Positions 52,359 through 63,352 of a DNA stretch of 64,000 nucleotides are shown here, one piece after another. The position numbers and the translations under genes were made by a program. The notes below the pieces were generated by a model. It worked only from the letters and a program-made list of their open reading frames with translations, had not been told where the DNA came from and searched no databases. The stretch is from Alliaria petiolata (taxonomy: Eukaryota > Streptophyta > Magnoliopsida > Brassicales > Brassicaceae), in NCBI GenBank assembly GCA_020283515.1, contig JAHZTW010000003.1, positions 59,994,920-60,058,919 of the forward strand, read 5' to 3'. Every line of letters starts with the position of its first letter. Position 1 is the first letter of the stretch.

Positions 52359-54490
52359 GGTGCAAAGGTGACAAATGCGGTCAAGCTTCACATCAAAACA
52401 GCATTGGGTATTGACAAGGAAGGTGGTGAAGGTAAATATCTAGGTCTTCTGGAATGTTTCAGCGGCTCCAAAAGATTCTTGCTAAACTTTATTCAAGAGA
52501 AGTTACAAAACCGTATGCATGGTTGGTTTGCAAAAGCATTGTCACAGGGTGGAAAAGAAATACTTTTAAAAGCGGTGGGCCTTGCTATTCCTGTGTTCGC
52601 CATGTCGTGTTTCAAACTACCAAAAGGTGTGTGTGAGAAGCTCACAAGCATCATGACTGAATTTTGGTGGAGTAGTGGGAATCAACGGAATAAAATTTCA
52701 TGGGTGGCGTGGAAGAAAATGTGCAAGTCTAAAGAAAATGGTGGCCTTGGCTTCCATGATATTGCCATATTCAACCAGGCCCTCTTAGGCAAACAAGCAT
52801 GGCGAGTTTGGGATAGACCAGATTCATTACTGTCATGAATCCTCAAGCATAGGTATTTTTGCAAATCGTCCTTTCTCGAATGTGGTATGGGCTCTAGACC
52901 TTCCTATGCGTGGAGGAGTATCATCCATGGCAGAGAACTTTTGAAACGAGGGTTCGTCAAAGCCATTGGCGACGGCAGGGACACAAATGTATGGGCCGAG
53001 AATTGGGTTATTGATGAGTGTCCAAGACCACCAGTTTATCGCCAGGACCGTGACATTGATCTTACACTGAAAGTCTCAGACTTAATCAATACTCATACGG
53101 GCCAATGAATCGTGGAAATGGTGCAGCAAACGTTCTCTGATGAAGATGGAAATCGTATTCTGATGCTAAGACCCTCACCTGGTAAGAAGAATTAACTCAA
53201 ATGGGGCTTCACCAAAAATGGTCAATATACTTCTCAGAGTGGTTATAAATTGCTGGAGCACATGATAGAACTTCAAGGCCCACATATGCCCATCATGCCA
53301 CCCATTGAGAAAAAACTGTGGTCTACTCTTTGGAAAATTCAAGCTCCTCCTAAGCTTAAACATTTTAAGTGGAAAGCTCTATCAGGGGTTCTGGTCGTGA
53401 AGAAGAGACTACAATCTCATCACATTCCCATTGATGCTACATGTCGAATGTGTGGAGACGCAACAGAAACTATATGCCATATGCTGTTTGGATGCAGGGT
53501 CGCGAAAACCACATGGGATATCTCGGGTTTCCCTTTGCCATCATCAGGTTTTTCCCCAAATTTGGTATTTTTGAACTTCCATCACCTCATGGTTTGTAGA
53601 TCAAACAAGGAACTACCAGAGGGAATCATATTGGCTTTTCCATGGATACTTTGGCAATTGTGGAAAGCAAGAAATGCTCTAATCTTTGAAAATCATCAAT
53701 GGGAGCCTGCAGAGATTGTATCAGTTGCCCTTGACGAAGCTGATATCTGGCTGCGTCTGAACTCTAAGATTACTCATGAAAGTGCCACCATGTTGATAAG
53801 AAACAACTCCCAGAGCAGATGGAAAAAACCGCCAAGCCACATGCTGAAATGTAACATTGGTTCTTCATGGATCCTTCCAAATCGTAATTGTGGAGCAGCA
53901 TGGGTGGTCCGGGATCATAAGGGGGATACTCTCCTTCACGGTAGGCGTGCTTTCTCCTCTATCTCTACCTCCATTGAATTGGAGTTAATGAGCATTCTCT
54001 GTGCTATTGAGTCCATGGCAACTATGAAGTATAAGAAAATCATTTTTGAATCATCTTATGCGAATGCAAGAGAAGTCCTTATGGATCCTTATCGTTACCC
54101 TCATTTATGGGGCATCACGGCTCAATTTTTCAGCCATCTGCATTCCTTTGATGCTTGGAGTTTAGATCATACTGCGATGGAGAGTAACTTGGCAGCACCA
54201 GCTATTGCAGAGAGTGTTACCAATGACCATAGATACCAATCCTATATTGCCCAACACGGTCCGCTTTGGCTAGGCCAATTTCAATCCCAAGAAGCAAATC
54301 GTGGCTTATGCTAAAGATGGTCTCCGTCTACTTGGCTTCGCATACTTGATTGGTCTTTTTCTATATGTTTCGTCTTTTTATGCCCCAATTATTTGGGCCG
54401 TTGGTTTTTTTTCCAGCATTGTAAGATGCCTACTGGTGTCATCCTTTCAAAACTCATTTGTCTTTACAATAATAAGAATTCAATGTTAAA
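52359..54490 (+). pseudogene. LINE ORF2 second part: post-RT, zinc-binding and RNase H-like domains
   Basis: Resumes after the GGTGC duplication: LGIDKEGGEGKYLGLLE, SCFKLPKGVCEKLTSIMTEF, WWSSGNQRNKISWVAWKKMC. Stops at 52838 and 53108 and a frameshift interrupt it. From 53250 it is open again for 354 codons: the zf-RVT domain (LWKIQAPPKLKHFKWKAL, CRMCGDATETICHMLFGC) and an RNase H-like domain (CGAAWVVRDHKGDTLLHGRR, SIELELMSILCAIESM). It ends near 54314, followed by a 3' tail and the 17-bp target duplication. Confidence 0.9.
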
Positions 54491-54844
54491 ACAAAATCAA
54501 TAAGATAATATTTTTTTTAAAAAACATACGTAAATATACGGTCTCATTAATATCATAAATTAATAGTTGCCATAAAAATAATCGTATACAAATATATAAC
54601 TATGATAATCTACTAAAATATGAGTATATTGTCGTTTGTTCTTATTAAAATTAAAATATTTTTACAATTTATCTCTAATTTTAAAATGAAATTTTAAAAA
54701 ATAGTATAAATTTTAAAGAAAATATTATTTTTAACTAATTATTAATAAATAATTTTGTTTTATTGAAATCAGAAAATTAATAACTTTATAAATTAATAAA
54801 ATATTAAAATCCCAACATTATTAATTTATAGAGTTTCTACTGTA

Positions 54845-56483
54845 TATGGGTACACATATTAAAAATATAACTAGAGAAATTATAAGTTAATAATCTACAT
54901 AAAAATATTATTGATACAAAAATCTCAGCAATCAAGTATTTGTAAAATAAATACGAATAATGAGAGGATCGTGTTTATATTTTGGAAACAAATAATCAAT
55001 TTTGCTACTCGCGTTGACTTTAAGTTTGACTTTTTCTGACTTTGTCATTTATCACGAGCTGGTTTGAGCTCGCTGCTTTACTTCGCCTCTCTTCAAGTTT
55101 CACTTTTCTCTTCGAGGTGTTTATTATATTGGGCAAGTATAAGTTTTATCTGTTCTTGATTTTTTAACCAAAATTTTATTCAGTTCAACTCTCTCTGCTA
55201 TTAGTTACTCCAATATTTTTCTTTTACTACTCCGATCAATATTCCATCATTTAATTTTTCATCTCACCTATGAATCGAGTATAGTGTCCTTACTTTGTTG
55301 AATATCCATTTTATGTGAACGCCTTATACAAAATAATAAAAGAAGTAGGAAAACTAGTGGCAAAATCGTACACTTCTTCTTGGTATGTTATCTCGTCGTA
55401 CGTAGAATATTATGAGTCTATTATCACCATACATGTCCCTATCCATTGGTTTCCCCATCCATCAGCTAAATAAGAGAAAATTTCGTACTCTTTTGTATGT
55501 TTGTATATAAACTAGCATCCACATTGGTGGAGTTTCTCAAAATGAGTATTTCAACTATAAAATATATTCTTTAATTATAATTTAATATATATAATTACTT
55601 TTTAATATTTAAAATAAAGTGAACTAATTAGAACAAGACAAATGTGTGTGTGGGTATCTCATTTAGGGAGAACATATTCTCATTTGAGAACCCCACTTTT
55701 CTCTCTTTGTTACTTTTTGATTTTTTTTTTTAATATTAAAATACCTTTTGAAATTCCTCGAGATACTTTAAGCTATCGAAATGGTAGTGCATGCGAAAAT
55801 ATTTAAATAAATAATTGATTGGACTATTTATATTACTAATATATATATTTTGTAATTCATTTTGATAGAACTTTAAAGTTAATATGTAACAATTTAAGTA
55901 TGGGTGACATATCATAAAATCATCTATTACCGTATATATGAGGACAAACCACAAAGAAAAATTGCATGATATGCAGATCAGTATATAGGTTCACCAAACT
56001 GATGATGACGGAAAGACGTTTGTAGCTGAAGAGATATCTGATAATGCCCATTCTTGTAGTATTAGAATGCATGATTAATGGTCCCTTCCTCTGTTTCACA
56101 TCTTAGGCATTGTGTAACAATTAATGCTCATTTTTTTTGTATACTTTTCTTGAAAATTGTCAAGATGTTCAAAGTCTCTTTCTTTGTGTGCAAAGAAAAA
56201 AAAAATTATTGCTAAATTATCAAGTTCATAATCAGTTAAGATTATTTAGAAAAATCAAATAAAAGATTTAAATAAAAACAAAAAACAGAACATATAATTT
56301 TTACCTAAACATAAATCACAAAATTATTGTTATGTCTTATACCATTAATTCACCAAATAAATTCGATTAAAAAAACCCAGAATAAGATATTGTTGGTACC
56401 AATTTTACCACGACGAGTAAGAAGGCGATTCGTTCATGAGAGATCCGTACAAACAGTGCGCCTACGCATATACTCCCTTNATA
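54845..56483. other. Intergenic DNA with an orphan promoter-like part
   Basis: No supportable gene. Around 55011-55050 there are two W-box-type TTGAC words (55014, 55026) and TCTGACTTTGTC, followed by a pyrimidine-rich leader-like stretch (55070-55130) but no open frame. A single ambiguous base is at 56480. Confidence 0.45.
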
Positions 56484-56723
56484 CTCCCTCTGTTCCTAAA
56501 AGAAGATATTTCTGAGTTTTTCACACATATTAAGAAAATTTTACAAAAGACTTTTCTAACCTTGTTTTTATTAATTATTACTTAAGTTATTCTTTAAATA
56601 TTTAATGTTATAAGGGCAAATTAAGTCTAAATAGACAATAACTACACCTAGAAAATTGAAAACTTCTTTCTTTTTGAAACAATTTTTTTTTCTAAAACTA
56701 TCTTCTTTTAGGAACAGAGGGAG
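56484..56723. mobile_element. Stowaway-type MITE (240 bp)
   Basis: CTCCCTCTGTTCCTAAAAGA at the left and its complement TCTTTTAGGAACAGAGGGAG at the right, flanked by TA (56482-56483, 56724-56725). The internal sequence differs from the other two Stowaways here, so it belongs to a separate subfamily. A truncated TACTCCCTT lies just before it, next to an ambiguous base. Confidence 0.9.
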
Positions 56724-57040
56724 TACTTCCCTATAGCCTGCATAATTAATTTAGAGGGATTAATATTGTCCTTAATGATCATAATAAAAATCTCCATTAA
56801 TGCTCTTTGGGAGTTACATTCATTGAAACCAATGGCTTATTATAAAGCACTGGTGTTCTTTAATCCCATTCAATTACACACATGCAATCCTTCACCTCCT
56901 TCTATTTTTTTTTCTTTTATATAAAAATGTGTCCCATTAAATCTTCCAAATATTTTCAAATATCGTTTTTTCTTGAATATATCTAAAGCGTGTCCAATGA
57001 ATATATCTATATATACTTTTCACAAAATATATACTTCCGA

Positions 57041-57216
57041 TGTCACGTCTGATGTTGTGTCTGATATGTCTGATAATCGTCTATATGATGGCTCACAAAA
57101 CCAGTATTTTCAAATGAGTGTTCTTGTCCGAATCTTCTTGAGACCACCTCTGTTTTAACTACTTGACTTGACTATATCTGCAACATAAGATGTTCCCAAA
57201 GAAGTCATCAGAAGTT
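57041..57216. repeat. Dispersed repeat shared with 11270-11465
   Basis: See 11270-11465. Here the block lies immediately upstream of a Stowaway MITE and of segmental copy A. Confidence 0.75.
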
Positions 57217-57241
57217 TGATCAATAATCAACCAAACATATA

Positions 57242-57483
57242 CTCCCTCCGTTTTGATTTAAGTGTCATTTTAGACTTGTTTTTTTGTTTACAAATAATTG
57301 TCGTTCCCGGATTTCAATGCAGATTTATGATAAATTTTCCTGTTTTATCCCTACTTTTTCAGCTTATTAATTATTCCTATCAAACAAAATAATGTTTTAA
57401 TGAAGGGCAAAACAGGAAAATTTAATGTTTTCTTAATCTGTGTGAAATATCTTAAAACGACACTTAATTAAAAACAGAGGGAG
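57242..57483. mobile_element. Stowaway-type MITE (242 bp)
   Basis: CTCCCTCCGTTTTG on the left and AAAACAGAGGGAG on the right with TA on both sides (57240-57241, 57484-57485). Same family as 20641-20884 by internal words. It lies right at the left border of segmental copy A. Confidence 0.92.
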
Positions 57484-57753
57484 TATAATACAAGAAAAAT
57501 CTAGAAAAGTTAAAAAAAAAAAGAATAAGATAGGATTTTATATTAATTTCTTAAAATTTATACTGTAAAATTTAATTATACGGTAAGACTAATTTAAAAT
57601 ACTTCCATATATAATGAAATCAAATTCACTTTGGCCACCACCACTTCACCATTATTCTCTAAAATTATAATATTTCCATTAAAGTTTCTTAATTTTTGCA
57701 TAATGCATTTATGTGTGTATATATATATATATACATATAAATTGGCATTGTAT

Positions 57754-57762
57754 TATATAAAT
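57754..57762 (+). promoter_or_regulatory. TATA box of the S1 gene, copy A
   Basis: TATATAAAT about 68 bp upstream of the ATG at 57830, in the same context as in copies B and C. Confidence 0.55.
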
Positions 57763-57829
57763 CTGCACATTTTATCTTTTACATACATTTGATTTCTAGC
57801 AAAATAAACTATATTGATTAATCAAAACG

Positions 57830-58243
57830 ATGAATCGCCTTTCGTCTTTTTTGTTTGTCATTGCATTGTGTGTTGGTTTCGGTAATGCGAAGCTGTGGGC
57901 TGCAAATCTCGTACAATTCAAAAACTCTCTTGGTTCGCAAAACAAGGTCCACATTTCTTGTAAATTCAGCGCAGCATTCGATCTTTTTTTGAACCCTGGA
58001 GAAACTTTTAATATAAGATTTCATGGTCATTTATTTTCTAAGAATAAAATGGATTGTATCATAAAACAAACACTTGCAGACAAGATGACAAAGATTAGGG
58101 CATATAAAGGTGGCAGTGCTTTTTTTGAACATGGTAAGACGAATTACTGGGATATTAGAAAAGATGGAATTTACTTTACACATGGTAAAGCAGTACCCAA
58201 GTTAGAGTATAAATGGTTTAGTCCACAAAAAAAGAAGTTATAA
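57830..58243 (+). CDS. Secreted S1-type protein (plant self-incompatibility protein homologue)
   Basis: Intronless, 137 codons. The signal peptide is residues 1-20 (cleavage likely after GNA). The mature S1 domain has VQFKNSLG, ISCKFS, LNPGETFNIRFHG, FSKNKMDCII, KIRAYKGGSAFFEHGKTNYW and DIRKDGIYF. It differs from the copy at 30999 at about 20 positions, mostly between residues 34 and 86, while the C-terminal half is almost fixed. As there, only two Cys remain in the mature protein. It lies tail-to-tail with a UGT84A fragment. AATAAA-type signals lie near 58369. Role unknown; the founder of the family is a pollen-rejection ligand in poppy. Confidence 0.9.
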   Translation: MNRLSSFLFVIALCVGFGNAKLWAANLVQFKNSLGSQNKVHISCKFSAAFDLFLNPGETFNIRFHGHLFSKNKMDCIIKQTLADKMTKIRAYKGGSAFFEHGKTNYWDIRKDGIYFTHGKAVPKLEYKWFSPQKKKL

Positions 58244-58643
58244 ATGGATCTAAGATCATTTTAATAGCAGGCATAAAAATCTTTTGTTACTCATATGAAG
58301 TAAAATTTATTTTATCTTTATGTTTTATCTGCAATTTCATATCTTCTGTAATAGAGATGAGTATCTATTGAATAAAGTATTCGTATTTATTGTCAATGTG
58401 ACCATCAGTGGATTTAAAAATAAATTTTATGAAACGTCTGTCCAAAAAGGATAATTTTCCCAATTCATTCTAAAATTTAATAAAAATAACTATCATAAAA
58501 TATGAATATCAATTTACAAATATATCTTAATAAAAAATACAAGTAATATAACAAAATTATTCTAATATTTTAAGCCATTCATTCACCATAAATGTTCAAT
58601 AAAAATGTCAGAATTAGATATTCTTCAAATATAATACTTACAA

Positions 58644-58958
58644 GTTCGCCATTATCGATTAGAGCAACACTCCTTTCCACACTCTCTAATGTTCCTATCA
58701 AATGATCCACCGTACTCAGCCGTGGCATCTACCTCCCTTTTCCACCTTTGAGTGTTTTCTCTTGCTTCACCGTCTTCTGCCCCATAGTAGCTTCGAGCAG
58801 TCACTCAACGACCCCTTATTTTGTAACAATCATCTCCTTAGCCTCTCCACGGCTGAGTCTCACTCCTGTCTTAAAAATATCAATAAGATACACTGCATTT
58901 GTCACATGATCTCTCCACTGAAGAAGACAAATGGGAACGCCATAAACTAAAGCTGTAA
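58644..58958 (-). pseudogene. UGT84A4-like 3' gene fragment (copy A)
   Basis: The minus-strand remnant of the last ~100 residues of UGT84A. Better preserved than copy B around CHLQWRDHVTNAVYLIDIFK but with stops and shifts further on. It ends at the same upstream boundary as copies B and C. No full-length UGT84A4 is present in the window. Confidence 0.85.
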
Positions 58959-59380
58959 TATCAGATTTAGGCTACATGTATGTTTGAGTGGTGAGATATT
59001 ATAAAAATGCAAGCAAGTGTGAAAAGGAAAATTCAAGACAAATCATGTTTAGAATACAAAGAGGCAAGAAAAGCATAAACTAGAATATTAATTGGCATAA
59101 AATAGGTTTAAAAATTATTTATAGAAAAGGGAAAACACAGTGGGTCGACCCGAGACAAACTGGGTCCGATCCTGTAGATCAGAAAAAGGGAAGTATGTAA
59201 CGGCCAGCTCCAACGGTCATGACCGCTCCCATCAACACCAGAGACTCCTTCATGCTCGGATCCTTCCTTCTTCACGGCAGAGTTGATATGTGCCCAAAAT
59301 GACTTGAAACCACTTCGACTGGAAATATAACTCAATTTTCAACGTCGTGTCAAAATTTGAGGTCCATAGAATATCGGTAA

Positions 59381-59940
59381 CACTACAAAAAAAGAATATT
59401 TTTATGATTTGTTTTGTCAATATATAAATATATCGTCACAAAACTTATATTGTGACGAAAGTGTTAGAAATTCTAGAAGTAACAATAAAATCGTCACAAA
59501 TCCATTTTAGTCTGAAAAAAGTTACCAAATTTTGTGACGATTAAGAACGGTAACAATTCGTCACCACTTGTGACAACATTAAAACATTCAGAGAAACGAC
59601 ACAATTCGTGATGAAGAATACTGTCACAACTAGGTCACATATTGCGATAAAAATTTGTCACATATTTAAGTCACCTATCCATTTTAAATTGCGACCAAAA
59701 TAACGTTACATACCCTATTATAGTATGTGACTAAATTATAGTCACAAAAACGACACAATTCGTAATAGACAATACGATCACAACTAGACCACAAATTGTG
59801 ACAAAAAATCAAATTTTATGTCATAAATTATCTAAATTTAAATCACCGATCCGTTACAAATTGCGACCACTAATCACTGATCCGTTACAAACCGCATTGC
59901 AAACATAAAAGAAATGTATTTAACCCAAAAAAACATAGTG
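59381..59940. mobile_element. CACTA-like fragment (copy A)
   Basis: The orthologue of 23940-24490, starting CACTACAAAAAAAG with many GTCACAA/TTGTGAC motifs. Its right terminus is not recognisable. Confidence 0.6.
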
Positions 59941-61070
59941 TAAAAGTTGAGAAAATCTAATTACATCGCACGGTCGAAATTTGAGCTCCACTCAAAACAA
60001 ATTATGTCATTAAACTCCCCAAAACATGTGTGATTTATTCTCGGGACTCTATAGAAAAAGTATATACTATATGAAATAAAACCAATCTAAACATTTGATC
60101 AACATACTTCTTCATTTTTTATTTGCAGGGTTTCTTTTGCAAGCTTTATAAACCCCAGAAAGAACATAGCATATACAAGCTCCTAAACCTCATCATCGAT
60201 TCCCTCCACTCCTCAAGATCACAGAGAGCATTTAACAGAACAAGAAGATCAGAGACAGAGAGGGATATAATAAGATTTAGTTTGCTGCAAAAAATGGATC
60301 ATTACCTCATAATACGGTAAGTTGATGCTTATCTTTGAGAAAGAAACCGCAAAGTTATGATCACACAACTCACAAAGATTAAGATTCGAATTTGTTTTGG
60401 TGAATAAAAGGTTAAAATTCTCGAGAAAACAAAAAGAAAAACATGAAATTCCGAAGCATACTCACACTCTACTGAACTCGTATTTGTAACAATCCAATCC
60501 CGCGATATGGGCCTATTATTTTAAAGATCGGATTTATGAGATTATAATCTAAGCCTGATTAGTTACTTAAGCCCAATGAAGAGAAACCCTAAATCTATTT
60601 GTGGGTTTTGTGGAGAGATGGAAAAAGGAGAAAGATAAAAAGGAGGAGAAGGCGTGGTGGCCGAGAGGAGAAAATAAGAAGAGAAAAAGGGGAAAAGAAG
60701 AAGAAGAAGAAGAGTTCGACATTGGTTTTGTGAATTGATTTTCCGGCTAATCGTGAGGAGCCATGCGCGGATCTACCTATCTATGGAAAGCCACGATTCT
60801 TATCGTTTCTTAAAGGCCGAGTTCATCGCGAAACAGATTAGAGAAGGAGTGTGATTGAGGCGACTTTGGAGGCTTGCTGTGACATAGGAAACGTCCATTA
60901 GGTTCAAAAAAGGTACCAACGTGACCCTCATCAACACATGAATCTAGTGTAGGTAAGTTGGAACCATAGTTCCACCGGAGCTGCATTTTGGAAGCGTTGC
61001 TTCCTGGACAAGAAACGCTTGAGAAACCTGCAATCTGCAATAGTGAGGAAACAATTAGCGAGTAAGAGTT

Positions 61071-61490
61071 TTGTGTAAGAGTTTTGTAAAACGGATTTCC
61101 GAACAACCAGCAAGATTCAGAGCTCGATATAGGTTTCCATGGAAAGATATTGCTTCAACGAATCTTCAAAATATAAAAGTTTTATCAATCAGAGTTATAT
61201 GTTATCCGCAAATCAATCTGCAAGTTGGCCCAAAATCTTTAGTGTCTGAAATTTGCAGAAAAACAGTTTCGCTGCAGCTTTTTCAAGAGATCGTTTGGAG
61301 AGTTAAAGAAGGTCCGATCAAGCTGAATTTTGGTGGAAAGCATGGTGGCATATGGGCCTTCATATTCAACAGTGGGATTGAGAAGTTAACGGTCCGTTTG
61401 GCAATTATTCATGTCTTTATGAAGCTGTTTGATTCAGAGAATATCAGTGTGTTATGTCTGGCAAGTTCTGATATTTGGTTGGACAAATGA
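61071..61490 (+). other. Unrecognised 139-codon open frame (copy A)
   Basis: It includes a basic part (RFRARYRFPWKDIASTNLQN), then KSLVSEICRKTVSLQLFQEI, KLNFGGKHGGIWAF and SVLCLASSDIWLDK. The last 82 codons are open in copy B too (26483-26731), with roughly nine amino-acid differences over the last 60. Upstream, copy B is frame-broken. I recognise no family. It may be the last exon of a decayed gene whose A/G-rich leader starts near 60600. Confidence 0.35.
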
Positions 61491-61929
61491 TCCGGTCTGA
61501 GCTCAAATTCGGTAGGAGAATTCTGGAATCGTGGAGATAGCTCTCGGTTGAAGCAGAACCGATTTAAGTATCAGGAGCTTGGAGAAACGTGCCATTGAAG
61601 TGGAGATAGCGAATCTGTCCAAAGAAGAAGAAAAGAGGAATTGAGTTATGTCTTCGACATCAAGTGACAAAGGTGAGGGTTGGGATTTGTGAAAACATAG
61701 TTCACATTTCTTCTATTATTTAGTCATTGTGCATAGGGTTAGATCTGATTGTTAAAATATGTTTTGTGTGATGATATGCTTAGAAGATTGATATGATGAT
61801 TGATATGATGTTATGAGATACAGAATATGCTATGAGGCACAATATGATTATGTTTGGCTGACGAACCCGGGATGGGAGTGTCTGAGCTAAGAACAGCCTC
61901 CAAAGCATAGGGTTCTAAGGCTATCACGA

Positions 61930-62990
61930 GGATAGTTATAACACCCGTCCTTACTCTTAACCAATACGACATGTCAAATACAAAAATCTTATTCTCAATA
62001 ATCATATCCAAAAAGTCTTACATAAAAACAACTTTAAAATTAAACTAACAAAACCAAAATACTCAAATAAAACCTCTTAAAAAAATAACAAATAAACAAT
62101 TAAATGAAATAACGAATAAAACCATGTCCTTTAATCCAGCACCACACCAGAACGACTACTCTTACATTTTCTCGAGCCTGCAAAAAAAGAAGGGTGAGTA
62201 AATGGATTACTTAGTGAAGGCGAGTCTAACGGATTCACGAATTCACCGCAAATGACTTAACCACACGACAACGCAAGTCTAGACCTAAAACACGCAACAA
62301 TCATCACGTCCTATGACGCACATTCATCACAAAAAAGAATCCTATCGTTTCGGTGCATCCACGCCATCTTACGTGCGTTCATGACGCGATCTATCTCGGC
62401 TCGTCAGCCACCAATTGAACATGGCGCCAGTTCCTAGGCCTCACCACACTCAACACACAAACCGTCTAGTGAGAGATACCTATGGTACCTAACGCGTCCT
62501 TATCCGCTCTACGTGCTCGTCGCACCATACTTAGTCATATCTCAAAATCATCACACCAAAACATATTCACATTATCAATCATTACAAATCATGTTCTTCC
62601 TCTAATAACCTAGTCCATATTCGATTATGAGTTATATTATGTAGATATAAATATACACACAACATTCAAATACGCGTCATAGATTAATATGTATAGTGAC
62701 ACGTATTAACCCTAAACTCAACAATGACATGAAGCTAAGACACAAACGGAGAATACACAATCTTGTTCCTCACCTTAGCGTGAAGCGGAAGTAACGACGA
62801 TGATGGAAACAAATCAGATACGTGGTTGTAGAGATCTAGGGTTCAAGGGAAGATTGCTTGTTGGACAAGAAACAATGGAGTTGTATTTAATCCCTCACGA
62901 TTTGGGCTTTCAGCGGCGGATCTAGAGCTCTCGTGACAGTGACTCTTCTCCTGGTGTTACTCAACTCGTGGTGGTGAGGTTTCCTGGCCA
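61930..62990. repeat. LTR-like, probably retrotransposon-derived sequence
   Basis: It begins near TATAACACCCGTCC and includes a stretch with CTGCAAAAAAAGAAGGGTGAG and TACTTAGTGAAGGCG, reminiscent of the equivalent portion of the Tekay-type LTR here (CTTAGTGAATACGG at about 45398-45413). No clean ends or target duplication were found and no coding frame. Confidence 0.4.
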
Positions 62991-62996
62991 ACGGTG

Positions 62997-63347
62997 TGTA
63001 ACGAGCCGGACCCGGCCATTTGAATAAGTTTAAATTGATTGATTTGGCTACCTATGTCATCAAAGTGCACTTACCTTTTTCCGGTCACTTACCAAATTGA
63101 TTGATTTGGCTACCTATGTCATCAAAGTGCTGGAGTAGCACTAGGATGGGTGACCTTCCGGGAAGTACTTTGCGAAACCGTATGAGTGAGGGCAAAACAC
63201 GGGAAAAGGTCACGTGGTGATTGCAGGGACAAGTCAGTCGGTTGGGCCACCGAGAAAAATAACGCACCGACCGTCGGACAGAAGCGGGGCCCACGAGCCC
63301 GACGGAGGGATGGGTGACTCGCTGGTAGGGGCGGTCGGGGTGTTACA
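62997..63347 (+). mobile_element. Solo LTR of the TRIM family
   Basis: 351 bp, TGTAACGAGCC to GGTGTTACA, the reverse-orientation relative of the LTRs at 22890-23718. The flanking 5-mers CGGTG (62992-62996) and CAGTG (63348-63352) are a probable target duplication with one change. The word AAATTGATTGATTTGGCTAC is duplicated inside (63034 and 63094). It probably arose by LTR-LTR recombination. Confidence 0.85.
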
Positions 63348-63352
63348 CAGTG

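Larger units (their letters stand above)
35399..54493 (+). mobile_element. 5'-truncated L1-type LINE inside the Emigrant MITE, itself interrupted
   Basis: Flanked by the 17-bp duplication AAATCAATAAGATAATA (35382-35398 and 54494-54510), typical of target-primed reverse transcription. Joined across the two inserts, the LINE is about 3.9 kb. It runs from the C-terminal part of the endonuclease, through RT and the zinc-binding domain, to an RNase H-like domain, and ends in an A-rich tail. It lacks ORF1 and most of the endonuclease, so it was dead on arrival. Confidence 0.93.
35285..54842. mobile_element. Emigrant-type MITE, split by a 19-kb nest of later insertions
   Basis: The left end CAGTATAAACTCTATAAATT and right end, reversed, CAGTAGAAACTCTATAAATT are the signature of the Arabidopsis Emigrant (pogo-like) MITE. 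They are flanked by TA (35283-35284 and 54843-54844). The MITE's own sequence is only about 114 bp on the left and 332 bp on the right. Between them lies a LINE flanked by a perfect 17-bp target duplication, which itself carries further insertions. Confidence 0.85.
57487..61757 (+). repeat. Segmental duplication, copy A (partner 21265-27000)
   Basis: Contains an intact S1 gene, a UGT84A4-like fragment, a CACTA-like fragment and a 139-codon open frame, in the same order and orientation as copy B. It lacks the TRIM and the hAT MITE found in B and so preserves their empty target sites. Similarity ends just after GATCTGATTGTTA near 61757. Confidence 0.92.
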
